64,000 bases of DNA from Leptospira montravelensis (GTDB lineage: Bacteria > Spirochaetota > Leptospiria > Leptospirales > Leptospiraceae). This document shows positions 29,316 to 38,561 of this stretch, piece after piece. Position 1 is the stretch's first letter; every line of letters begins with the position of its first letter. The notes under the pieces are model-generated. The model was given only the letters and a program-made list of their open reading frames with translations, ran no database searches and had not been told where the DNA came from. Location of the stretch: assembly GCF_004770045.1 (NCBI RefSeq), contig NZ_RQFO01000016.1, positions 87,501-151,500 of the forward strand, written 5' to 3'. The position numbers were made by a program, and so were the translations under genes.

Positions 29316-30734
29316 ATTCCTCTAATCCCTCACTTCCAAAACAAACTTCTCTATAACTTTCAAACTCCCGACAATTTTTTCCTACATTCAAAAGTCTCCC
29401 CTGAAAAGGAGGCTTCTCGGTTTCTATCTGGATTAGGTTCTGGTTCCATCCCTGTCATTCTTGGCATTGGGGCCTTACACACTGTTCGGTCTTATTTAGA
29501 AAACCCAATCGAACACCAAACTGTCGTTTTTTGGGAGCCTCATCACGAAATCTACGAGTTAACAGAGTTTCAAAAGGAAATCAACAGTTTAGAAGAGCGT
29601 TTCCAATCAAAAGGAATCCATTTATTTTTGGTTGTGGGTACAGACCCAAAATGGTCAAATTTAATAGAGAAAATCAAAAATTTCCCCGAGTTTGCCGGCT
29701 CTTTACAATCCAAATGGAGTTTGTATACCTCTCCTAGTTATGAAAGAAATTTTCCCGAACTAATCAAAGTCTGCCAAACCAATTTTCAGTCGCAGTTCTC
29801 TCCTGGTGACCTCAACAAAAACACCATCCAACATTTTAGTAAATTATGGACTCATAACTACTTAAAAAACAGAACTAGACTTTTTTTTAACGATACGAGT
29901 ATCCAATGGTTCCAATCCTTTTCAGGAAAGAATATTCCAATTTTATTTCTGGGTGCAAGTCCTGGTTTAGAAATCGATTTACCTCGGATTAAAAAAGACA
30001 GAAATCATTTTCTTATTTTTGCCAGTGACACATCCATCGGTTATCTTTTACCAAATGGAGTTATCCCCGATTTTGTTGTGTCGTTTGATTCCGGTCGAGG
30101 GACAACCTACCATTTATTGTTAGATTTGCCAAAACAAATCCCCATCATTACCTGGTTAGGTGGCTCATCCTATATCTTTGAACTTACTAATCCAAAAATT
30201 TTAGTGAATACTGGTCACCCTTTGGACCAAATTACCCAACATTTATTTCTAAATCAACTAGGCAAAACCTGGCCACATTATTCCAATCCTAGTTTGAACT
30301 TACTGGGAATGGTTTTATCTATAACAGATTCAATAGAAGATAGGCAATTTTTTGTGAGTGGAGTGAGTTTCCTTGCAGAACGTGGGAAATCTCATTGTAA
30401 AGGGACAGGTTATGAAAGGTATTACCTTCCAGATACCAATAGGAAAAAAAGTTTAGAAGCAACCACCAAACGTTTGTATTCTGGCGATAGAAAAGGTAAA
30501 AATCAAATTGCCTGGAACGCGCTGAACCAAAAACAATCTTTACCTGGTTTTCAGTTTCTCTCCGAAGACAAGGAAATTAGTTTCCCATTCAATTATGACA
30601 AAATAAATTCTTTACAATCTTTTCAGGGATTTCCCCCATCGATAGCGGATTTGGCAAAGTGGGCCGACCAAGACCATTCCAGTATCATTCATAAAAAAAC
30701 CCTCAACACTTGGTTGCGGTTTTCACTAAGTTAA
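29316..30734 (+). CDS. Maf/DUF115-family protein with a probable ATT start
   Basis: About 473 residues. The frame is open from the preceding TAA at 29301 to 30734. The first ATG/GTG/TTG in frame is the TTG at 29628, but the 100 or so codons before it match the family's N-terminal part (LHSKVSPEKEASRF, then VILGIGALHTVRSYL). An ATT at 29316 has AGAGG eight bases upstream and is the best start. The central part has ILFLGASPGLEIDLPRIKKD and PNGVIPDFVVSFD, the core of the motility accessory factor / 6-hydroxymethylpterin pyrophosphokinase-like fold (DUF115). Maf proteins act on flagellin glycosylation in other bacteria; that role here is inference. Confidence 0.85.
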   Translation: MPLIPHFQNKLLYNFQTPDNFFLHSKVSPEKEASRFLSGLGSGSIPVILGIGALHTVRSYLENPIEHQTVVFWEPHHEIYELTEFQKEINSLEERFQSKGIHLFLVVGTDPKWSNLIEKIKNFPEFAGSLQSKWSLYTSPSYERNFPELIKVCQTNFQSQFSPGDLNKNTIQHFSKLWTHNYLKNRTRLFFNDTSIQWFQSFSGKNIPILFLGASPGLEIDLPRIKKDRNHFLIFASDTSIGYLLPNGVIPDFVVSFDSGRGTTYHLLLDLPKQIPIITWLGGSSYIFELTNPKILVNTGHPLDQITQHLFLNQLGKTWPHYSNPSLNLLGMVLSITDSIEDRQFFVSGVSFLAERGKSHCKGTGYERYYLPDTNRKKSLEATTKRLYSGDRKGKNQIAWNALNQKQSLPGFQFLSEDKEISFPFNYDKINSLQSFQGFPPSIADLAKWADQDHSSIIHKKTLNTWLRFSLS

Positions 30735-30916
30735 GCACCGAATAGAACAGGTATTTCTTGTAAATTCCACTCGGCTTGTTCCTTATTTGCGGGAATTCGA
30801 TCAAAGGACTTTGTTTTTTTGGACTTCCCCTTAGGTCTTCTTTCCATATCCTCTAAAATTTTTTCCAATCTCTCTTGCATAAGCAAATGCAAATTCATTT
30901 GGTCTAACATATCCAT
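30731..30916 (-). CDS. Small charged protein of unknown function
   Basis: 61 residues from the ATG at 30916, which has GGAGGA seven bases upstream; the frame extends to 30964 without a better site. It opens with MDMLDQMNLHLLMQERLEKI, a helix, followed by a basic stretch (KGKSKKTK) and an acidic/aromatic end. It overlaps the Maf-like gene tail by 4 bases on the other strand. Plausible, not recognised. Confidence 0.5.
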   Translation of the reverse strand: MDMLDQMNLHLLMQERLEKILEDMERRPKGKSKKTKSFDRIPANKEQAEWNLQEIPVLFGA

Positions 30917-31023
30917 AGTGATTTCCTCCACTGATGTTCTCACTATACAAGTCCCCTGGGACAAAATAGAAATCGGATGCGAAAAAAATATCTATTGCGT
31001 CCTAAAGAAATCAAAATATAAGA

Positions 31024-32517
31024 GTGTTACGGGAAAAAGCGTTTGTGAATTTTCAAGATATTATCTCTCAATTAGAAACCGCAAAAGAATCGAGAATTAA
31101 CTTTTACTTTGTAACAGAAGAACAAAATCAGGAGATATACGCATTACTTGTCCATGTAATGGGGTATATGGACAAACTTTATTTAGTAGAAGTCATCTTC
31201 ACTGTCCTTAAAGAACTCCTTATGAACGCCAACAAGGCAAATGCAAAACGCGATTACTTCTCCCGAGAAAATTTAGACATCCAAAATGCTAGTGATTATG
31301 CGAAAGGAATGTCCCGGTTCCAAGAAAACATTATCATGAAATGGAATGAACAATTGAGCCGGTTAGATGGAGGAAATTACTACATTAGTTTGCTCATGAA
31401 AGTTGAGGGAAAATCCATTCACTTTGCTGTGGAAAACAATGCACCTATTACTAAAGAAGAGTTAGCGCGCGTTAATCGAAGAATCGAAGTCGCAAAGAAC
31501 TACAATGACCTTTCTGATGCTTTTTCTGATGTTTCCGATAGCACAGAATCTGCAGGTTTAGGATTAGTACTCATCCAACTCCTTCTAAAAAATTCAGGAA
31601 TCGGTTCTGAAAAATTTAAAATCTTTACCAACGACAAGATAACACGCGCTACATTGTCTGTACCAGAAGTGACAACTCCTGTAGAAATCCAAACAGACCT
31701 AAAAACAAAACTTTTAAACGAAATAGATGGATTACCGCCTCTACCACATTCTCTTACCAAAATCATTCAACTTTGTAACAATCCCGATTCTGATTTACAT
31801 ATGATTTCTCAGGAAATCGAAAGGAACCCTGCTCTTTCTGCCGATCTACTCAAACTTTCTAATTCCGCATTTTTTGCAAATCGAAGCCAAGTCAGTTCCA
31901 TCTTACAGGCTGTGAAAGTTGTTGGTCTAAAAAACTTACGAAACCTACTCTATGTTTCTGGTGTCCGTAAAATTATGGAAGGCCAATACGGAAAGATGAT
32001 GGATGTATGGGATCATTCCAGTCGATGCAGTTATTACGCTCGTTACTTGGCGACAGAAAACAATCATACAAACAAAATTGCAGATATCATTGCCGTAAGT
32101 GCTTTGTTACACGACATTGGAAAGTTCCTTTTACTTTCCGTGGACCGAGGTTTTTTCAAAAAAATTGAAACCTACCAAAGAGGAGTTGATTCTGGAAACT
32201 CAACTCTACTAGAAGAAATGGCCATTGGACTTAGCCACCCGCAACTGGGTGCACTCCTTGCAGAAAAATGGGAATTCCCCCTCGACCTTCGTGTAGCCAT
32301 CGAATACCATCACAAACCATTTTTAGCTCCTGCGGAACTACGTGACCTAGTGGAAGTTATCTACATGGCAAATATGATGGCAGATTATCACGAACAGAAA
32401 AAAGGGTTTTATGCCATTGACAAAATCCTACTCGCAAAATTTAATTTAGATAATATCGATGTGTTCTCTGCTGCAGTGAATAAAATCGAACTTCTATTTA
32501 AAAAATCAAATGAGTGA
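31024..32517 (+). CDS. GHKL ATPase-like plus HDOD signalling protein
   Basis: 497 residues, start GTG (a second GTG lies at codon 8). The N-terminal 215 residues look like a histidine-kinase-type ATPase: an N box FTVLKELLMNANKANAK, a degenerate G1 (VENNAPIT in place of DxGxG) and a G2 box AGLGLVLIQLLLKN. The C-terminal 260 residues are an HDOD domain (GLPPLPHSLTKIIQLCNN ... HDIGKFLLL). No phospho-accepting His domain is seen. HDOD proteins take part in bacterial signal transduction without the HD hydrolase residues, although here HDIGK is present. It overlaps the ABC ATPase gene by 8 bases. Confidence 0.85.
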   Translation: MLREKAFVNFQDIISQLETAKESRINFYFVTEEQNQEIYALLVHVMGYMDKLYLVEVIFTVLKELLMNANKANAKRDYFSRENLDIQNASDYAKGMSRFQENIIMKWNEQLSRLDGGNYYISLLMKVEGKSIHFAVENNAPITKEELARVNRRIEVAKNYNDLSDAFSDVSDSTESAGLGLVLIQLLLKNSGIGSEKFKIFTNDKITRATLSVPEVTTPVEIQTDLKTKLLNEIDGLPPLPHSLTKIIQLCNNPDSDLHMISQEIERNPALSADLLKLSNSAFFANRSQVSSILQAVKVVGLKNLRNLLYVSGVRKIMEGQYGKMMDVWDHSSRCSYYARYLATENNHTNKIADIIAVSALLHDIGKFLLLSVDRGFFKKIETYQRGVDSGNSTLLEEMAIGLSHPQLGALLAEKWEFPLDLRVAIEYHHKPFLAPAELRDLVEVIYMANMMADYHEQKKGFYAIDKILLAKFNLDNIDVFSAAVNKIELLFKKSNE

Positions 32518-33292
32518 AGTGATTCGTTTTGATTCTGTTTCGTTTATAAGAACTGACAAAAAAATTTTAGACAATGTAAATTTTTCCTTAAACCAAGGTG
32601 ATTCACTTGCCATCATTGGAAGAAATGGCGCTGGGAAAACAACACTCATCAATTTACTTTTTGGTTATTCCTGGCCAACCACAGGTTCCATTTCTGCCTT
32701 TGGAGAAACTTATGGCGAAACTCCTATGGCTCCTTTACAAAATCGAATTGGAATGGTGCAACCAGGCCACCAAGAGACCTTACTACAGAAACTTACAACG
32801 TTTGAAATGGTTTTAACTGGGGTCATTGGAACTCTTGGCCTCTATAAAGAACCAACAAAAGAACAAGAACAAATCGCCGAATCGTTGTTAGCCTCAGTAA
32901 ACCTAAGCCATAAAAAACAACAGATTTATTCCACTCTCTCGTCAGGCGAAAAAATGAAAGTTCTATTGTTACGAGCTTTTGGTGTGGGAAAAGAAATTTT
33001 GGTTTTAGATGAGCCAACAGCTACCTTAGACATTACAGCAAGAACCGATTTTGGGAAATCCTTATCCCAATTAAAAATGGGAAGTTCGTTACTCACAAGA
33101 ATTCTCATCACACATAGAATCGAAGAAATCCCGGAAGACTTTTCTAAAATACTTTTGTTAAAAGAAGGAAAGGTAATTAGTTTTGGGAACAAAAACGAAG
33201 TTTTAACAGATAAAAATCTTTCAAAACTTTATGACTTAGATTTACAAGTGAATCAAAACAAAGGACAGTATTCCGTTACTGTCCTTTCATAA
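32510..33292 (+). CDS. ABC transporter ATP-binding protein, single domain
   Basis: 260 residues. Walker A GRNGAGKTT, signature LSSGEKMKVLLLRAF, Walker B LVLDEPTATLD and the switch His (ITHR) are all present. Its order and length are like the ModF/YlmA-type free ATPases rather than a full importer, and no permease is adjacent. It starts inside the HDOD gene tail, so the two are coupled. A hairpin at 33260-33287 overlaps its last codons. Confidence 0.9.
   Translation: MSEVIRFDSVSFIRTDKKILDNVNFSLNQGDSLAIIGRNGAGKTTLINLLFGYSWPTTGSISAFGETYGETPMAPLQNRIGMVQPGHQETLLQKLTTFEMVLTGVIGTLGLYKEPTKEQEQIAESLLASVNLSHKKQQIYSTLSSGEKMKVLLLRAFGVGKEILVLDEPTATLDITARTDFGKSLSQLKMGSSLLTRILITHRIEEIPEDFSKILLLKEGKVISFGNKNEVLTDKNLSKLYDLDLQVNQNKGQYSVTVLS
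33260..33287 (+). terminator. Stem-loop overlapping the ABC ATPase stop
   Basis: AAAGGACAGTA-TTCCGT-TACTGTCCTTT, an 11-bp perfect stem ending 2 bases before the stop codon at 33290-33292, followed by CATAAATTTT. Likely terminator with a weak U-run; the stem lies in coding sequence. Confidence 0.55.
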
Positions 33293-33315
33293 ATTTTCAT
33301 AAATTAAAATTTGAA

Positions 33316-33355
33316 AAGATAAAGGAAACGGCATCCTCTTTCAAAGTGCCGTTTC
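33316..33355 (-). terminator. Terminator of the giant lipoprotein gene
   Basis: GAAACGGCA / TGCCGTTTC, a 9-bp stem at 33325-33355, read on the minus strand and followed by CTTTATCTTTT. It lies 15 bases past the lipoprotein stop. Confidence 0.65.
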
Positions 33356-33369
33356 AAAAAGAAGGACTA

Positions 33370-36300
33370 CTAATAATACATTGATCTTTCAATGAAATTA
33401 TTGGCACTACAACCAGGTGTTCCCACATCAGAGATGGATTTATCTTGTGAGATACAGAAGATTTTCCACCAACGATTGGAATGGTTTGGTGCAATCGAAT
33501 AATTTCTCACCTCACCTACACTTCCCTTGAAGATACGTACATTGGCTCCAGAAACTCCCATCAGTGCCTCACCAGACCAATTGTAAATACTGTAGTAACG
33601 ATTTGGTTGGTTCCAAACGGATCCTTGCACGGTGATAGTCTCAGGGCCATATCCTGTTGTAATATCGTAATCTAAACTTCCATTCCCAGAACCGAGTGGA
33701 GTTTTATTATTCCAAACAATGCGGTCATTGGCGGAATTTCCATACTGTAAATGTGAATCTAAATCTCTTGGTTTGGCACCCCAAGAAAGCACCACTCGAA
33801 TTTCGTTTTCTAAAAGGATAGGAGTGACAAGAATGTTTTGATTTGCAGGTGTTTCTGAACCTGCGGATACCACAGTTCTGTAAGTGGTTGAATAATTTTC
33901 TGTTACAGAAGTGCAATCCCCTCTTTTTCCAGAACCAGAAACTTCTAAAGTGTAGTTTCCCGGTGGAACCGATGGAATCACATAAGATCCGTCAGTTGCT
34001 GTTTTCACACTTGTTATCGTAACGCCAGCTGCATCAATCGCATAAGCCCCAGATTTTACGTTCACACCAGGACGAATACGTGCGGTTAGGTTACAAACTC
34101 CCGTGTTATACAAAGCAGACAAAGCACGGCCAGAAATAGAACCGCTAGTTTGGCTTCCAGGAACAAAGGTAATGATATCAAAATTTGTGGTGACATCGGC
34201 TTGGATATCCACAATCCCTTCTACAGTTTGGTATCCGGGAGAAACAAACCGAACTTTCCAACGACCCGCGTTGATATTAAAAATTGTGTATTGACTCGCA
34301 TTAGAGAAAACAGTAGCACCCGTTGCAATGGATGTTGGCTGCACTCCTGCCGATGGACGTAATGTCCCTCCATTTGGATCCACAATTTCTAAGGAATAAG
34401 TTCCAAGGAAAGAAAATCCACCAGGAGTTCGCACGGAACCTGATAAATGCCCACGACCATCATTGGTAATGACAGGCGTGTTAACCACTACCGTTCCTCC
34501 ACCAGTTCCCACTTCCACAGGGAAGTAAGTGGTGATTCCATTTTTTTCGACACGAAGTTGGTAAGAACCAGGAGAAAGGAATGGGAAACTATAACTCCCG
34601 TTTGATTGTGAACTTACCGATCCGACTACTTGGTCTGCACCAGAAGTTCTTGTGGCAGATACAGAACAGTTGGGAGAATCGAAACCGCCCGCGCAGTCTC
34701 TATGAACATCAGCTGTAAAATTTCCACCCACAAGACGGCCAAGAGTGACAGTGGCACCACTCACATTTTGTGTAGATACAGCATCGGTAACCACACCAGT
34801 AACAGTGGCCCTTGGACTATGCATCACGGTTCCATTGACATTATATAATGCAGGGGAAAGTGCATATTGGTTGGTAGCAACAGTAGATGTATCCACTCGT
34901 AAACTTGTGGATGATAAATAACTGGTTTGGTAAGAAGGAGCCACTCGGTCCACAACCATCATTTGGTATGAACTTTGTCGGAAATTGTATTCGTTTCCGT
35001 TGGTGATATCAACGGAAGCAGTACTATCATTGGCACGAGCTACGTTAGGTGTTTGCGATAAGAGAGTCGCAAGGCCAGAACCCAATTGGTAAATTGCATA
35101 TCCTACACGGCCGGCTTCATCATTAGTAAACGGCGGAGGAAGAACCGCAGGTAAGGATACTACATAAGAACTTCCACCAAAACTAAACTGTCCGTTTGCC
35201 GTGGTTGTGATATGAGCCAACGCGGATCCATCTGCTAAGGTATTTCCGAGTAAAACCACAAAAAGACCAGACTGATTCGTATGAAGAGAATTACTTGTGG
35301 GTGCTGTATCACGAACCGAGATAGATCCAGCAATTTGAGAACGTGCAGCAATCGATGTCAAAGAGATCGTTCCCGCTTGGTAGTTGTTACCATTCAAACT
35401 AATTTGTAATGGATTTGAAGAACAAGGTGGGTTTTGAGAACCACAATAGTTTTCAAATCCGGGAGCAGAAATGTAATAAGACCAAAGCCCACTTGCACCG
35501 AGAAAAGAAACTTCTTTCGAAGTAGGATTTACTTCATAGAGTTTGTTTCCATAAGTTTGGTAAACCCAAGGACCTGATCCTTGTGTGGATACCAAACAAG
35601 CAGTTGTCGGATTCACAGCACAAGAACAGACAGAACCGGCTTGGTTTAGGGAACAATTGGTTCCTGCTACAGCACTTAATGCTTCCACAATCCAAAGTTT
35701 GATCGCATTTCCTAAAATAGGATCATCCTTCAAATAAAGGATTCGGGAAGGTGCTTGGTTTGCGGATGGCTTAACATTGATTACGGCACCGGCTACATGG
35801 TTTCCATTGGCATCTTTCACAAATCCAGTAACAAAAGAAGGTTTTGCCACCATAAAAATAGGATCTGTTAGATTTACGTTTTTTGTTCCCCCTGTTGGTG
35901 AAGCAGTAAACAAAAAGGATCGAGAGGCCAAATAAAAAACAGGATTGGATACTTCTAAATAATATACACCGTTTGAAAGAGAACTCCCTTCGATGACAAA
36001 ACTTCCATTTCCCGTAATTTGTGCCGTTTGTAAAATTGCACCTTGTTCGTTCTTTAATTTGATAGTGAATATAGAAGTAGTATCAGAAGCGATTGCTCCA
36101 TTCAGTATATTTCCTGTTAGGTGAATATCACTTTCTGTAGCCGCCATCCAAGGAAGACTTGTTTCTCCCAAGTCAACAATAGCCACTGTATTTGGATTGG
36201 TTCCAGGAAAGGTGAAATGTATAAATTCAGAAGTATTAGCAAAAGGTTGTCCAGATACTTCGACTGAATCTCCCGAATATACAACAGTATAATTTCCGTT

Positions 36301-37098
36301 AGGCAATGGATTGATGTTAATGACATAGGATCCGTTTGCATTGGTGACACCAGTTCCAATAGTGTTTCCACTTGCATCAACGATCGAAACTGTAATTCCA
36401 GCCACAGGACCAGCAGGTACGAGGACGCCGCCACCGGAAAATCCAGGACTTGTCACTAAACCTACAAATTGTGCTGGACCTTGACCATAATACAAACGTT
36501 CTGCGAGAAGATTTCCGACATTCACTAAAGTATAAGGAGATTGGGTAGGATCGAATACATAGGAAAAGTCTTGGTAGGAATAATTGAGTCCGAAACCTGT
36601 ATTGATAAGAACTCTGTAGTTATTATTGGGAAGATCACTTAAATCAAAAATGAATTTTCCATCGGATCCTGCGTTCGTTGTCGCAACGAGAGTGTTAGCG
36701 TTTCCATTGGCAACTTCGATTTTTACAGAAATTAAAGTAAGATCAATACAACCAGGCGCTGCAGGTGCACCAGGATTTCCACAGACAACGTTTGCGGGAA
36801 CACCAGAGACCACAGGAACAATCGTACCTATGATGCGAGCTTTTCCGTGATTGGGTACTTCTTGTTCGGAATTGTTTCCAGGAACCTCTTCTGGATCGGT
36901 GACACCGACAGAGTCTCCAGGGGTAGGAAGAGGAACACCATTAGAGTCTGGAGGAGTGTCTAAACCGCCGCTAGAATCAGCTACCGCACCACCAGTACCT
37001 AATAGGAACCAGAAAGGCATCGATTTCTTTTTTCGGGAACATCCCACAAAAACCAAAGATATGAGAACGAGTACAGTAAAGATTCCTCGAACGCGCAT
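33370..37098 (-). CDS. Giant surface lipoprotein with carboxypeptidase-like repeats and a DUF2135/YfaP-like end
   Basis: 1242 residues. Lipobox FVGC (Cys20), then a Gly/Pro/Asp-rich linker of about 65 residues. The body repeats a beta-sandwich module of the carboxypeptidase-regulatory / Cna-B kind, recognised by 'G.v.da.g..v.ga.v' openings and closings such as SYVININPLPNGNYTV, SYSFPFLSPGSYQLRV and SYVIPSVPPGNYTLEV. The last 150 residues start with VVLSWGAKPRDLDSHLQ, the start pattern of DUF2135/YfaP domains. It is probably an extended fibre on the outer surface; binding partners are unknown. It is a single-gene unit. Confidence 0.85.
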   Translation of the reverse strand: MRVRGIFTVLVLISLVFVGCSRKKKSMPFWFLLGTGGAVADSSGGLDTPPDSNGVPLPTPGDSVGVTDPEEVPGNNSEQEVPNHGKARIIGTIVPVVSGVPANVVCGNPGAPAAPGCIDLTLISVKIEVANGNANTLVATTNAGSDGKFIFDLSDLPNNNYRVLINTGFGLNYSYQDFSYVFDPTQSPYTLVNVGNLLAERLYYGQGPAQFVGLVTSPGFSGGGVLVPAGPVAGITVSIVDASGNTIGTGVTNANGSYVININPLPNGNYTVVYSGDSVEVSGQPFANTSEFIHFTFPGTNPNTVAIVDLGETSLPWMAATESDIHLTGNILNGAIASDTTSIFTIKLKNEQGAILQTAQITGNGSFVIEGSSLSNGVYYLEVSNPVFYLASRSFLFTASPTGGTKNVNLTDPIFMVAKPSFVTGFVKDANGNHVAGAVINVKPSANQAPSRILYLKDDPILGNAIKLWIVEALSAVAGTNCSLNQAGSVCSCAVNPTTACLVSTQGSGPWVYQTYGNKLYEVNPTSKEVSFLGASGLWSYYISAPGFENYCGSQNPPCSSNPLQISLNGNNYQAGTISLTSIAARSQIAGSISVRDTAPTSNSLHTNQSGLFVVLLGNTLADGSALAHITTTANGQFSFGGSSYVVSLPAVLPPPFTNDEAGRVGYAIYQLGSGLATLLSQTPNVARANDSTASVDITNGNEYNFRQSSYQMMVVDRVAPSYQTSYLSSTSLRVDTSTVATNQYALSPALYNVNGTVMHSPRATVTGVVTDAVSTQNVSGATVTLGRLVGGNFTADVHRDCAGGFDSPNCSVSATRTSGADQVVGSVSSQSNGSYSFPFLSPGSYQLRVEKNGITTYFPVEVGTGGGTVVVNTPVITNDGRGHLSGSVRTPGGFSFLGTYSLEIVDPNGGTLRPSAGVQPTSIATGATVFSNASQYTIFNINAGRWKVRFVSPGYQTVEGIVDIQADVTTNFDIITFVPGSQTSGSISGRALSALYNTGVCNLTARIRPGVNVKSGAYAIDAAGVTITSVKTATDGSYVIPSVPPGNYTLEVSGSGKRGDCTSVTENYSTTYRTVVSAGSETPANQNILVTPILLENEIRVVLSWGAKPRDLDSHLQYGNSANDRIVWNNKTPLGSGNGSLDYDITTGYGPETITVQGSVWNQPNRYYSIYNWSGEALMGVSGANVRIFKGSVGEVRNYSIAPNHSNRWWKIFCISQDKSISDVGTPGCSANNFIERSMYY

Positions 37099-37340
37099 AA
37101 ACCTACCCTCTAATCAAAATTCGCTTTGTAGTCATACTACAGTTTTTCAGATCTACTTCGGGAAATACCTAAATTTCGCCGGAGTTTACCTTTTGTAGTT
37201 CGTTTCCGTACACAAATCAAATCTTTTTTAGGGCTATCGGCAAAAAAAAATCCAACCTTACCTTTTCGCAGGAAAAAACAATCTCCCGAGGAATTTAGAT
37301 TGCCCCAAACTTCCCTCCTAGGGCTTACTCAAAGCGAAAT

Positions 37341-38561
37341 ATGTGGGAGAATTGGATCACAGCGGAACAGTGGAAACTCCTGATGATTCCCTTTACCTAC
37401 GGATTTGTTGGATGGGTGACTAACTGGCTTGCCCTAAAAATGACGTTTTATCCCATCCAATTTGTGGGAATTCCCCCTTACTTAGGGTGGCAGGGCATCA
37501 TACCAAGAAAAGCCCATAAAATGGCGAGTAAGTCGGTGGATGTCATCACCGAACGCCTTCTCAACATCAAAGAAGTATTTTTAAAAGTAGATCCCAAAAA
37601 GGCAGAATTGGTATTTTTGCCAGCTTTAGAGTCTAGCATACGCTATACGATGAAAGAGTTTTCAGATACACTCGATCCAAAACTTTGGGATATGATCCCC
37701 CAAGTAGTCAAAGAAGAAATTTACCATAAAGTCAAACGAGAAAGTGGTGTTACCATTAGAAAGGTGATTCGAAAACTCCAAAATGATATCGATTCCTTAT
37801 TTGATGTAAAGGCCTTAGTGTTAAAAAAACTTTCAGGTAAAAATGTTGGCCTCGTGGTTGAACTTTTTAAAGAAGTGGGGGCTCCTGAATTTCGCTTCAT
37901 TGAAAGATCAGGGTTTTATTTTGGATTTTTACTTGGGTTTGTCCAAATGATATTTATGATTTATTTTCCATTGGTTTGGACTCTACCCATCCAAGGTGTG
38001 ATTGTTGGATACCTAACCAATTACCTTGCTTTGGAAATGATCTTTCGTCCTCTTTTGCCTAAAAAGTTTTTAGGAATTTTTACTTACCAAGGTTTGTTTT
38101 TAAAAAGACAATCCGAGGTTTCCAGGTTATATGCAAAACTCGTGAGCGAAAAAATCCTCACGCCGAAAAATATATTATCGGAACTTATTTTTGGAAAGGC
38201 TTCTGATGATATTATAAACATCATTCGGAAGGAAGTAATCTCTCATGTGGATACGGTTACCTTCCTTGCCAAACCAGCGTTATTTGCTGCTGGGAAAATC
38301 GAAGAGTTTGATGCGGCAAAAGAAAGGATCGCTGTGGCAATGGCAGACAATGCAGTTGAAAAATCATTTCACTTAGAAGAATATTTAGGGGAAGCTTTAG
38401 AAATTGAAACAATGATGGGGGACAGAATGTCCGCACTTCCACCAAAGGAATTTGAATCTATTTTAAGATCTGCCTTTCAAGAAGATGAACTTTTGTTAAT
38501 TTTAGTGGGTGCTGCACTTGGTGCAATGGTCGGTTGGTTTCAAATGGTATTTCTTGTATGA
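37341..38561 (+). CDS. DUF445-family membrane protein
   Basis: 406 residues. Opens with a membrane helix and the family motif GWVTNWLALKMTFYP; the motif recurs after the middle helix pair (GYLTNYLALEMIFRP). The rest is a long soluble helical part and a C-terminal membrane helix (LILVGAALGAMVGWFQMVF). DUF445 (YheB-like) proteins have no settled function; some affect envelope stability. The stop overlaps the next start by 4 bases (ATGA). Confidence 0.85.
   Translation: MWENWITAEQWKLLMIPFTYGFVGWVTNWLALKMTFYPIQFVGIPPYLGWQGIIPRKAHKMASKSVDVITERLLNIKEVFLKVDPKKAELVFLPALESSIRYTMKEFSDTLDPKLWDMIPQVVKEEIYHKVKRESGVTIRKVIRKLQNDIDSLFDVKALVLKKLSGKNVGLVVELFKEVGAPEFRFIERSGFYFGFLLGFVQMIFMIYFPLVWTLPIQGVIVGYLTNYLALEMIFRPLLPKKFLGIFTYQGLFLKRQSEVSRLYAKLVSEKILTPKNILSELIFGKASDDIINIIRKEVISHVDTVTFLAKPALFAAGKIEEFDAAKERIAVAMADNAVEKSFHLEEYLGEALEIETMMGDRMSALPPKEFESILRSAFQEDELLLILVGAALGAMVGWFQMVFLV

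Noticed and set aside
29008..29325. 105-codon frame over the acidic-tail gene
   Set aside because: Low-complexity Lys/Met/Thr frame that is a shadow of the Asp/Glu-rich coding sequence.
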